The position numbers were made by a program, and so were the translations under genes. Below the pieces are notes generated by a model. It ran no database searches, was not told where the DNA came from, and was given only the letters and a program-made list of their open reading frames with translations. A stretch of 64,000 nt of DNA from Kalymmatonema hyalinum WJT4-NPBG1 (GTDB taxonomy: Bacteria > Cyanobacteriota > Cyanobacteriia > Cyanobacteriales > Nostocaceae): positions 1 through 64,000 of the forward strand of contig JAHHIB010000034.1 of NCBI GenBank assembly GCA_019359075.1, read 5' to 3'. This document shows, in pieces, positions 1 to 9,300 of the stretch. How positions within the stretch are numbered: position 1 is the first letter of the stretch; each line of letters opens with the position of its first letter.

Positions 1-465
1 CTCTTCATTGGAACTAACTCTGAGTGACGGTTGCGCTCTGCGCAACCGCTAAATTGGCATTGGCGATCGCATTAATCTCAGACTGCGAAGCGCTCGAACT
101 CAGATAACCCGCAACTTGGGTTAATAAGACTTGGGTTTGGTCTACACGCTGCACGAAACATACTTGAGATTGGACTCCGTAGCGTGGGGCACACGGGAAC
201 GTTTATCGCCTCTGGAGACATCGACCTCTGTTTGGGTGAGGAAACTCCTCCAAATAAGCCGAGTCGCGGAAAGAGGAAGCCCAAGAAGTGATTCTTGGAA
301 TCACCGCCCTAAAAGTGCGGTGAGGATGTCAATCAGTACACTCAGGGGACAACCGTCAGTTTACCTGGTTTTGACCTTAACCGAACCGTATTGGAAGTCT
401 GGGGAAATATCAATTGCTCTGAATGTCAGATGTCGGTGAAGCGATTTTACAGGTAGTTGGATGAT
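1..465. other. Left-edge region without a confident gene
   Basis: No convincing complete gene is visible. On the minus strand an open stretch of about 62 codons (202 down to the stop at 14-16) lacks a good start; its C-terminal part, running through VDQTQVLLTQVAGYLSSSAS to TVTQS, has protein-like composition. It may be the tail of a broken gene, but I do not recognise the family. The rest, including GCGATCGC at 64-71, looks like non-coding or decayed sequence downstream of the MFS gene. Confidence 0.3.
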
Positions 466-1779
466 CTATTTTCTGGAAGTTCCGGGAGCATCGGCATCAT
501 GGTCGGGTACAATGATTTCCACGTCACGCAAGACACTTAAGGTATATCCACACAAGCCAACAACTAACAAGCACAGTGAAGAAATAACATACAGTAGTGC
601 CATGCCTGCACCTTTTCCAGTGCCGAATATCTTACCCAATAAGGGTGCGAAATTAGCTTTAGGCATCATAGCTGGTTCAAAGATATAATCTGCCAGTGGT
701 CCTGCTATTAAATATGCTACTGCTGAAGTCACCGATAAAATGACAGAGCGCGTGGCAAAAACACGCCCTTGTACTTCAGGTTTTACTTTGCTTAACCAAA
801 TAGCGTCGTTAGAACTCCCAAGTATTGGAAAATTGAAAGAAGAGCAAAATTGAGCAGGAATCCAAATTAATGGTGTATGACCCAGACCAAACACCGTTTT
901 GCTCAAACCCGCGCCTACCATACCTAACAGCAGCCCATTAATTCGGCGCTTGAAACCACCCCAACTGCTGATAAGCAACGCCCCAACAACTCCACCTATC
1001 CCCGCTGCTGAGGCTAAACTGCCTAAGACTCTAGCATCATTACCAGTGCGTGCCAGAATCATTGGCGAATAAACGGAATCACCGATGTCATGGGCGAACC
1101 AGAATAATGACGTTAACACGAGCATCGCAAGTAGACTTGGGCGTGCAACAATGTAGCTCAAGCCAAAGCCCAAATCCTGCCTCAGGTTTCTGTAATTTTG
1201 GATACCAGCTTCTGTTATGGTTGGTCGCGGGATACTGACTCGCAGCACTGTGGTAACCGCAATTGCAAAAGTCGTGATATCAATCATCAAAATACCAACC
1301 AGCCCGATGGAGGCGTAAAAGGCACCTGCCAATACTGGTGCGATGATACGAGAACCATAATTTGCCAGAAAGCCCATGCTACTAGCACGACTGTAGTGCT
1401 GCTTTGGCAGCATCATAGATATTGATGCCGAGAAAGCCAGTTGTTGAAATTGCTCAAAAGTTCCCTTGATAAATGCAACCACGTATAAATGCCATAGTTG
1501 CAAATGATGACTCAAGCAAAGCAGTAAGACAATAATGGTCAACAGACCGCTTACTGTATCGCCAAGCATCATCAGTAATTTACGATCGCTGCGGTCTACA
1601 ACGACTCCAGCTATGGGCGCAATCAAGACTTGTGGTATCTGTATAAAGAAACCAAACAAAGCTAATGATGTAGCTTGACCAGTGAGTTCCCACGCCCAGA
1701 GACTGAAAGCAAAGGCGGTCATGCTACTACCAATAATAGAAACACTTTGACCAAGCCAGACGATAATGAAAGTTCTCAT
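466..1779 (-). CDS. MFS transporter, probable siderophore/lipopeptide exporter
   Basis: A 437-residue integral membrane protein of the major facilitator superfamily, closest in style to the DHA3 group (macrolide efflux MefA, enterobactin exporter EntS). The N-terminus (MRTFIIVWLGQSVSIIGSSM) is the typical first helix. The loop between helices 2 and 3 reads GVVVDRSDRKLLMMLGD, a good MFS signature A, and about 12 hydrophobic segments follow. It is the last gene of a minus-strand operon receptor > PepSY > MFS, 15 bp after the PepSY stop, with only a weak ribosome site. Export of the peptide made by the divergent NRPS/PKS genes is inferred from family and position. Efflux of another compound cannot be excluded. 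Confidence 0.85.
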   Translation of the reverse strand: MRTFIIVWLGQSVSIIGSSMTAFAFSLWAWELTGQATSLALFGFFIQIPQVLIAPIAGVVVDRSDRKLLMMLGDTVSGLLTIIVLLLCLSHHLQLWHLYVVAFIKGTFEQFQQLAFSASISMMLPKQHYSRASSMGFLANYGSRIIAPVLAGAFYASIGLVGILMIDITTFAIAVTTVLRVSIPRPTITEAGIQNYRNLRQDLGFGLSYIVARPSLLAMLVLTSLFWFAHDIGDSVYSPMILARTGNDARVLGSLASAAGIGGVVGALLISSWGGFKRRINGLLLGMVGAGLSKTVFGLGHTPLIWIPAQFCSSFNFPILGSSNDAIWLSKVKPEVQGRVFATRSVILSVTSAVAYLIAGPLADYIFEPAMMPKANFAPLLGKIFGTGKGAGMALLYVISSLCLLVVGLCGYTLSVLRDVEIIVPDHDADAPGTSRK

Positions 1780-1794
1780 GTTATAATAAGCGCC

Positions 1795-2937
1795 CTAGCT
1801 TGTTTCAGAATGCTCAACAATTATCACTGTCTGGTGTCTGCCACTTTTGTCTTGGCGGCGATAGCGATACATCCTCAAACCAGTGATAAACAGAATTAGG
1901 GGTGAAAGCCCAACAAAAACGTAGAGTATGCGTGTGGGAAACCCGCCGAAGGTGCCATAGTGCAGAGGGTAAAAAGAGTTTAAGATGCGATCGCCTACTG
2001 GTGCTTCCAAGGCGTTATCTATCCGCAAGACTTCGCCGGTGTACTGGTCTAAATAGACAGCACTGTTACCGTAGCTATTAACTTCTTGAGGAAATTTCTT
2101 ATATATGCTATAAATACCTTCTGGTTTAGTTGGAAACACAAAAAAGGTTGTCACAGCACCAGGTAAAGCCGCATCAGCTTTTTGTAATATTTCAACCAAA
2201 GAAAGCGGTGATTGACCAGGCAAAGGCTGGGAAACAGGTTCGCTCTTGCTTGGGGTGCGGGTTACGGCATAGATAGCGGGTTTGGTAAAATCAGAGAAAT
2301 TCCAACAAAAGCCTGTAAAGGCAGTTAGGGATAGAAATATAACGGAAACGATACCTACAACTTTATGAATGTCAAAGTTAACCCGTTTGGGATGAGCGTC
2401 AAGTTTCATTTTGAAGCCACTGATTAGCCTTCTCCAACCGGGCCAGAGAATCAAACCCGTGATGCTGAGGAAAAACAGCAACAAACCCGCAATGCCAACA
2501 ATGATTTCTCCTGTTCTGCCTGCCAGTAAATTGTAGTGCAGCTCAATGGCGATCATACGCAGGGAAGTTGTGTGTTGGCGATCGCCCAAGATTCTACCAG
2601 TATAGGGATTGACAAAAACCTCAATTCTTTTGCCGTCCGTTGGGGTCAGGCGGACGATGTAGGTACTTTTTTCTGGGCGCGTGACGATAGAATGGGGCTT
2701 GAAGTCGGCGCGAGTTGCATAAGCTGCTTGGACAAGATTGAGGGCAGACTCAACTGGTATGCGCTGTCCTTGAGGAACGACGTGTCCAAATTGCTGACCC
2801 ACCAGAAATTCATCGATTTCTTGCTCGAAAACTAAGAGGCTACCCGTCAAGCCAACCCAAACCAGAAGCAGTCCGACTGCTAAACCAATATAGCGGTGTA
2901 GCTTGAATGCGATATTGCGGAGTTTGATGGACTTCAT
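1795..2937 (-). CDS. PepSY-associated TM protein (possible ferrisiderophore reductase)
   Basis: About 380 residues. The frame stays open to 3006, but the start at 2937 (MKSIKLRNIAFKLHRYIG) is preferred because AGGAGC lies about 7 bases upstream and the extra 23 residues look like non-coding DNA. It shows the PepSY_TM layout: a first transmembrane helix after HRYIGLAVGLLLVWVGL, a periplasmic PepSY region (VNPYTGRILGDR), central helices around IVGIAGLLLFFLSITGL, a second PepSY motif (VYLDQYTGEVLRID) and a C-terminal helix. Relatives such as FpvG and PiuB sit beside TonB receptors and take part in reductive iron release from siderophores. That role here is inferred from family and operon position. 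Confidence 0.85.
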   Translation of the reverse strand: MKSIKLRNIAFKLHRYIGLAVGLLLVWVGLTGSLLVFEQEIDEFLVGQQFGHVVPQGQRIPVESALNLVQAAYATRADFKPHSIVTRPEKSTYIVRLTPTDGKRIEVFVNPYTGRILGDRQHTTSLRMIAIELHYNLLAGRTGEIIVGIAGLLLFFLSITGLILWPGWRRLISGFKMKLDAHPKRVNFDIHKVVGIVSVIFLSLTAFTGFCWNFSDFTKPAIYAVTRTPSKSEPVSQPLPGQSPLSLVEILQKADAALPGAVTTFFVFPTKPEGIYSIYKKFPQEVNSYGNSAVYLDQYTGEVLRIDNALEAPVGDRILNSFYPLHYGTFGGFPTRILYVFVGLSPLILFITGLRMYRYRRQDKSGRHQTVIIVEHSETS

Positions 2938-3020
2938 AAACAATGCTCCTGTTTGGATGTTTGCGGGAACTTGCCTCACCTCCTCGTCTTCACTGCTTCT
3001 GAGCAAGAAAGGCTAGGGGA

Positions 3021-5741
3021 TCAAAAATTTACTGAAACCGTTCCTTGTACTGTCAATGGTGCACCAGGAAAAACGCGCAGCTGATTTTGAGCAGTTTCAA
3101 AATACTCTATATCAAACAGGTTTTTGATCCCAAGGGTTGCTTGGAAGTTGTTCCTTTTATAAAAGATAGAAGCATCAGTACGTAGGTAACTTGGCAAGGT
3201 AAACGTGTTTTCCAAATCCCCCTCTCGTTCCCCAACAAAGAACAACCCTAAGCCTAAGCCAAAGCCTTTGAGACTACCCTGCTGAATTTCATAGGTTGTC
3301 CACAAACTCAAGCTGTGTTCTGGCACGTTATTTAATCGATTACCTTCAAAGTCTGGGTCCTCCGTAATCGTTGCATCGGTGTAAGCATAGCCAGCAATTA
3401 TATTCCATCCCGGCAGAATTTCCCCTGCTAGGTTTAACTCAATACCTCGACTTCTTTGTTCACCAGTTTGAATCGAAAAGTCTGGATCTCTTGGGTCTGG
3501 GGTTTGAACATTTGACAGCGTTAGTTGATAAAAGGCGAGAGTTGCAGAAAGCGTGTTACTCAAATCTGCCTTGACACCTATTTCATACTGAGTACCGCGT
3601 TCTGGTTCAAATAGTCTGTTATCAAACCCTCTGCCCACAACTGGGACAAACGACCGAGTGTAACTCGCATAAAGCGAAATCGGTTCGATGGGTTGGTAAA
3701 CGATGCCCACCCGTGGGCTGAACGCATCATCAGATTGAGACTCTTTTGTATCAGCCAAAAAGTCTCGTTGAGTCTGTTCAACAAAGTCAAAACGACCACC
3801 GAGTAATAATTTCAAGTTGTCTGTGAGTGCTATTTGATCCTGGAATAAAATGCCCAAAGAGTCGGTTAAGGTTGCATTGTCACCGCTGGAAGTAACTGCT
3901 CCTCGAGAGCCACCGTAAACCGGATTAAAAAGGTCAAGTGGTGTAAATTCGCTTTGTTCAAATTTATTTTTATACAAATCTTCCCGGTATAAATCAACTC
4001 CAAACAATAATGTATGTTTGATTGGTCCAGTTTGGAACTTACCTACTAAATCTGTTGTAAAGCTGTAGATATTCGTGCTGCTAGTTCCGCTATTGGCACG
4101 GCGATTAAGAGTTCGATTATCATCTTCTAAACCAGTAGGGAAGAAACTGTCTTGGTCATAGGAATAGAATGTAGTCCGAAACGCATTACGCAAAGACCAG
4201 TTTTCGCTGAACCGATGCTCTAAGGTATATCCAAACCTGTCAATGAAGTTATCAATAAAATCCCTACCACCAGGTTCATTAACATTCCGATTGATTGGTA
4301 TTTTCCCATTAGGATTATTACGCACTGTGCCAATTGCTGGGAGACCGCGATCGTTCGGATATGTGGATCTAATAATTTCTGCATCCAAGTTTAGGGTCGT
4401 ATTCGGAGAAATTGCCCAAGTGATGACAGGTGCGACCAAGAGTCGCCTAGTTTCAAAAAAATCAACAAAGCTACCGGAATCTTGATAAGAAGCATTCAAG
4501 CGATACAAAACAGTCTTGTTGTCATTGAGCGGACCGGTCAAATCTGCTGTTCCACGGTAAAAGTCATAACTCCCAACCGTTACGCCAAAGTCGTAGAAGG
4601 AATCAGCCAGCGGCTTTTTGGTAATAAGGTTAATAATTCCACCAGGAGTGCCTTGACCAAACAAGACAGATGCTGGACCTCTTAAGACTTCTATCCTCTC
4701 TAGATTGGCAGTTTCAGTCGGAACTTGACCGTAAGACCCATCCCTTAAACCATTTCTAAAAATGTTATTACCGCGAACATCAAAACCTCTAATCCTAAAA
4801 CTTTCAAATGATCCACGGGGTGAAGTCCCTGATGGAGTGATATTGGCATTTCTGAGCGCATCTTCCAAGCGGTTGACTTGTCTATCCCTTAGCACCTGTT
4901 CGGGAATAACCTGAATCGACTGTGGGATATCGCGCAATGGGGTGTCGGTTCTTGTTCCAGTTGTCGCATTGGGTACGTTATATCCGTCTTGTTCACCTGT
5001 AACTACCAGTTCAATTGGTTCGTCACCCGAAGCTGATGGTTGAGTTGGCTGTGTCTGGTTCCCAGGCTGATCTTCCCCTGGCTTTTGTTGCGTTTGGGGT
5101 TGTTGCTGCTGTTGCTGTGTAGAGGATGCAGCAGTTGCAACAGACAAGATAAGACCTTCCTGCGGACTGTCATACAGCTCCACAGTTGGCACAACAGCTT
5201 CCCCCGTCACCGTCACCCGGATAGTATTGGCATCAATATTTATTACCGTTATTTCAGCAATCCCTGCTATTGGCTTAGTGGAGCGGAATGTGAATGCATC
5301 GCCACTAGGTAAGCGCAGTTGAGCGTTAGGTATGTCAGCAATAAAGCTATTGCCTGCACTACGATTTGTCAGTTGCAACTGTTGCCCTTTAGGAGTCTGT
5401 AAAATCACCTCCACACCGTTTTTGGTGGCATTCGCTTTGACTGTTGTAACTGGCACAATTTCTGTGGCTGGCGGTGTTGTTGGTGCTGGCGACTGCACTA
5501 GCTTTTGGGCACTGGTGATGGGACGCTCTATCTCACTGAGTCGCCGAATCTCTTTGGTTGGTGGAAATGGTCCCTCTATTTTCCGGGGTAATGCTTGATG
5601 AAAACTCACTCCTTTATCAGTTAGGGCGTGTTCAGCCTTTTTGTCTAAAACTTGTACCTCCTGTGTTCTACCAGGAGTTGTGATTAAGACAATGGCTGAG
5701 CCTGTAAGCAACAGGCTTGGAAGTAATTGCTTTCGTTTCAT
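3021..5741 (-). CDS. TonB-dependent siderophore receptor with AMIN domain
   Basis: A 906-residue outer-membrane receptor. A signal peptide covers about residues 1-26 and an AMIN domain about 97-185, an N-terminal addition typical of cyanobacterial receptors. A Gln/Pro-rich linker follows at about 205-240, then a TonB-box-like IELVVTG. The plug domain (about 255-370) includes TDTPLRDIPQSIQVIPEQVL, FRIRGFDVRGNN, ERIEVLRGPASVLFGQGTPG and GIINLITKKP, all standard for siderophore receptors. The rest is a 22-strand barrel with LYASYTRSFVP and ending in a terminal Phe (VQGTVSVNF). It is first in the minus-strand operon and divergent from the NRPS genes, so it probably imports the ferric form of the locus product. 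Confidence 0.95.
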   Translation of the reverse strand: MKRKQLLPSLLLTGSAIVLITTPGRTQEVQVLDKKAEHALTDKGVSFHQALPRKIEGPFPPTKEIRRLSEIERPITSAQKLVQSPAPTTPPATEIVPVTTVKANATKNGVEVILQTPKGQQLQLTNRSAGNSFIADIPNAQLRLPSGDAFTFRSTKPIAGIAEITVINIDANTIRVTVTGEAVVPTVELYDSPQEGLILSVATAASSTQQQQQQPQTQQKPGEDQPGNQTQPTQPSASGDEPIELVVTGEQDGYNVPNATTGTRTDTPLRDIPQSIQVIPEQVLRDRQVNRLEDALRNANITPSGTSPRGSFESFRIRGFDVRGNNIFRNGLRDGSYGQVPTETANLERIEVLRGPASVLFGQGTPGGIINLITKKPLADSFYDFGVTVGSYDFYRGTADLTGPLNDNKTVLYRLNASYQDSGSFVDFFETRRLLVAPVITWAISPNTTLNLDAEIIRSTYPNDRGLPAIGTVRNNPNGKIPINRNVNEPGGRDFIDNFIDRFGYTLEHRFSENWSLRNAFRTTFYSYDQDSFFPTGLEDDNRTLNRRANSGTSSTNIYSFTTDLVGKFQTGPIKHTLLFGVDLYREDLYKNKFEQSEFTPLDLFNPVYGGSRGAVTSSGDNATLTDSLGILFQDQIALTDNLKLLLGGRFDFVEQTQRDFLADTKESQSDDAFSPRVGIVYQPIEPISLYASYTRSFVPVVGRGFDNRLFEPERGTQYEIGVKADLSNTLSATLAFYQLTLSNVQTPDPRDPDFSIQTGEQRSRGIELNLAGEILPGWNIIAGYAYTDATITEDPDFEGNRLNNVPEHSLSLWTTYEIQQGSLKGFGLGLGLFFVGEREGDLENTFTLPSYLRTDASIFYKRNNFQATLGIKNLFDIEYFETAQNQLRVFPGAPLTVQGTVSVNF

Positions 5742-6370
5742 GTATTTTTCTCACACCCAATAGCGCCACTCAACTTGCAGTTGAGCTTGCCTGAATTTAT
5801 TAGTATTTATTAGCATTAGTTTGGTCATAATAAACTATTTTGATGCCAATTTTACGTTACATACTATACGTAATTTATTGAATACCTTTATCAAGACCGC
5901 AGAAATTGCTTCCAGCATTGAGAATATACCCCTTTAAGTCAAGTGTTGATGGCGACAACTCTAAAATGAATGCGTAGTAACAGGTAAAACCCGTCTCCTG
6001 AAAATTCTTTCGGGGGCGCTTAAGAGTAGTTGCATGAGGTACATAGTGCCATTACAGGAGGTAAAAACACAATACACACTACAGCTTGTTCGTTTAACAT
6101 CTATCTAATGATAGATATTAATTTTCAACTAGTGTTAGTTAATTCTGCTGGAAAATGTTGACAAAGATTTGTTAAGACAAAGGGTTGCTAAACACTAGTT
6201 TTTGCACTAAGATGCCAAAGAGTAGTTGAAAAGAATTTGCAATACGGTAGCGTCGAATTTGCGCTCCTGACCTTTGTTCATCAAAAGCTTTGAGTTAACA
6301 GGGTAGGGGTTGGTTGAATGTGTCACGCCGCATTCAACGGTTTTTGGTGTGCATCGCCTGAGGGGTAACA
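5742..6370. promoter_or_regulatory. Divergent promoter region, receptor operon / NRPS-PKS operon
   Basis: This 629-bp gene-free spacer must hold the promoters of both halves of the locus. Four inverted repeats are visible: CTCAACT-TGC-AGTTGAG (5769-5785, in the receptor leader), TTACGT-10 bp-ACGTAA (5852-5873), ATCTATC-TAAT-GATAGAT (6099-6116) and AACTAGTGTT (6127-6136) matched by AACACTAGTT (6191-6200). An A/T-rich stretch TTTATTAGTATTTATTAGC near 5797-5816 is weakly Fur-box-like. TTGACA at 6158-6163 could be a -35 box, but no good -10 follows at 17 bp. GAGGGG precedes the FAAL start. Iron control is an expectation for siderophore genes and is not shown here. Confidence 0.5.
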
Positions 6371-9300
6371 ATGACGACTGAACCTTCCAACGGGTTAAAA
6401 GAAATTTCCGGTAACTATTTGACTGTTGTTGATGTTCTGCGCTCTAAAAGCTTTACACAGCCAGATAGTTATGCTTTTACGTTTCTGCAAGATGGCGAGA
6501 CAATAGAAGCGACACTGACTTACCAAGAGTTGGATCGGCGCAGTCGAGCGATAGCGCAAGCGCTGACTTGTCAGTTCGCATCTCAACTCCAAGCATTACG
6601 TTTAAGCGGTAAACGTGCTTTATTGCTCTATCCACCGGGGCTAGATTACTTGGCTGCTTTTTTCGGTTGTCTGTATGCAGGTGTAGTAGCAGTTCCTGCT
6701 TACCCACCACGCAATAAACGCAACACCCCCAGGATACAGGCGATTGTGTCAGATGCACAGGTAAGCGTTGCTCTTACGACAACAGCGATTCTGCCCACAG
6801 TACAATCCTTACTGACAGACAAAGCAGACCTGGAAAGTTTACATTGGCTGACTACCGACAACCTTGCACAGGGAATAGAACAGTCTTGGCAAGAACCCTT
6901 AATTCATACAGATACCTTAGCCTTTCTGCAATACACATCGGGTTCTACAGGGACACCCAAAGGGGTCATGCTCAATCATGGCAACTTGCTGCACAATGCC
7001 GCCACGACTTACCAATTCATGGAACATTCACCCAGCAGTAAGTTTGTCTCGTGGCTACCTGCGTACCATGACATGGGACTCATTGGTGGTATACTACAAC
7101 CCTTGTATGGTGGGTTTCCTTGCATCTTAATGCCGCCAGCGTCGTTTCTCCAACGTCCGTACCGCTGGTTGCAGGCTATTTCTCACTACAAAGGCACCAC
7201 GAGTGGCGGTCCCAACTTTGCCTATGAATTATGCGTTGAGAAAATTACCCCCGAACAAAAAGAAACCCTTGACTTAAGTAGTTGGAGTGTAGCCTTTAAC
7301 GGTGCTGAACCTATCCGCAGCGATACCTTAGAAAGATTTGCAGCAGCTTTTGCATCCTGCGGTTTTCGCAAAGAAGCATTTTACCCCTGTTACGGAATGG
7401 CAGAGGCAACTCTGATGATTTCCGGCAGTCAAAAAGCAGCTTCCCCAGTTATTAAAACAGTTCAAAAAGCTGCACTAGAACGCAATCAAGTCGTTGAGGC
7501 GGTTGGTAACGATGAGGATGTTTATAGCTTTGTGGGTTGTGGTCAAACCATACCTCAACAACAGATTGTCATTGCACATCCCGAAACATTAAGGCGCTGT
7601 CAACCAGATGAAGTAGGAGAAATTTGGGTATCTGGTCCCAGTGTAGGAAAAGGGTACTGGAATCGCACGGTAGAAACAGAGCAAACCTTTTATGCCTATT
7701 TAAAAGACACTGGTGAGGGACCGTTTTTGCGAACGGGCGACTTAGGCTTTTTGGACAATGGGGAAGTCTTCATCACGGGTAGAGCCAAAGATTTAATTAT
7801 CATCAGGGGACGCAATCTTTATCCTCAAGATATTGAACTAACAGCAGAACGCAGTCATCCATCGTTGCGCTTAGGTAGTGGTGCAGCCTTTACTGTGGAA
7901 GTGGACAATGAAGAACGACTGGTGGTAGTGCAAGAGTTGGAGTTTCGCGCCAAACCGAATCTTGAGGAAGTTACCGCTGCAATTCGTCAAGCAGTGACTG
8001 AAGAACATGAGGTGCAAGTCTATGCGGTGGTGCTAATTAAACCTGGCAGCATCCCCAAAACTTCCAGTGGTAAGATTCAACGCCGCGCCTGTAAAGCCGA
8101 GTTTCTTGCAGGCAGTTTGGAAGTGGTAAGCAGCAGTATCCTGGAAACGGTTAATTTTGTAGAAAACCAAAATAATCTCAAGCGCGAAACTCTCTTGGCA
8201 CTTACCCCACGAGAGTGTCAGCCGCTTTTGGAGTCATATCTAGTTGAGCAAGTGGCGCGAGTGCTTTTGATAGCGCCCTCTCAAATCAACAGCGAACAGC
8301 CTTTAAGCACTTTGGGACTCGATTCTTTAAGAGTTTTTGAGTTAAAAAACCGGATTGAGAATGAGCTTGAAGTCGTCGTATCAATAGCAGACTTTTTTGA
8401 AGGTGTAAGCACACGGGCGCTGGCGACAAAGATAATTGCTGAACTGACAGCGGCAGCTTGTATGCCGTCAGTACCTGTGACCAAAGTCCAGAAAGCCACA
8501 GACTTTCACCCTCTATCTTTTGGTCAGCGACAACTGTGGTTTATTCACCAACTAGCACCTGACACCCCTGCCTATAACATTCCTATAGCTATTAAATTGA
8601 AGGGATGCGTTAACGTAACGGCACTGACGCAAAGCTTGAACGAAATCATCAGACGCCACGAAGTCTTGCGAACAAACTTTGCGCTCAAGGAAGGCGATCC
8701 TGTTCAGGTCATCAAACAAGCCGCAACCCTATCCTTGTCAATTGAGGATTTGCGGGAATTGTCAGAAAGCGATCGCACAAAAGAAGCTCAACGTCTAGCC
8801 ACTGACATAGCTACTCAAGCCTTTGACTTGTCGTGTCAACTGCTCTTGCGTGGCTTACTTTTGCGCTTGGCTGATCAAGAATATAGGCTGCTCCTCACCC
8901 TGCACCATATTGTTTCAGATGCTTGGTCTATTGGAGTTTTCATCCGAGAGCTGGCAGCACTGTATGAAGCATTCGACCGTGGAAAACCCTCGCCACTCCC
9001 CGAACTACCTATACAGTATGTAGATTTTGCGTATTGGCAACGGCAAACCTTACAAGGCGAGCGTATCCAAAGCCTGCTTGCTTATTGGAAGCAGCAGTTG
9101 GGGGGCAAACTCCCAGTATTGAATTTGCCTACTGACCGTCCGCGCTCCCCACTCCAAACCTTCAAGGGTGGTCAAGCCACATTAGTTTTGCCCCACACCC
9201 TGACAGCAGCACTGAAGAACCTGAGCTATCAGGAGGGCGTGACCCTATTTATGACCCTGCTGGCGGCGTTCAAAACCTTACTTTACCGTTATACAGGGCA

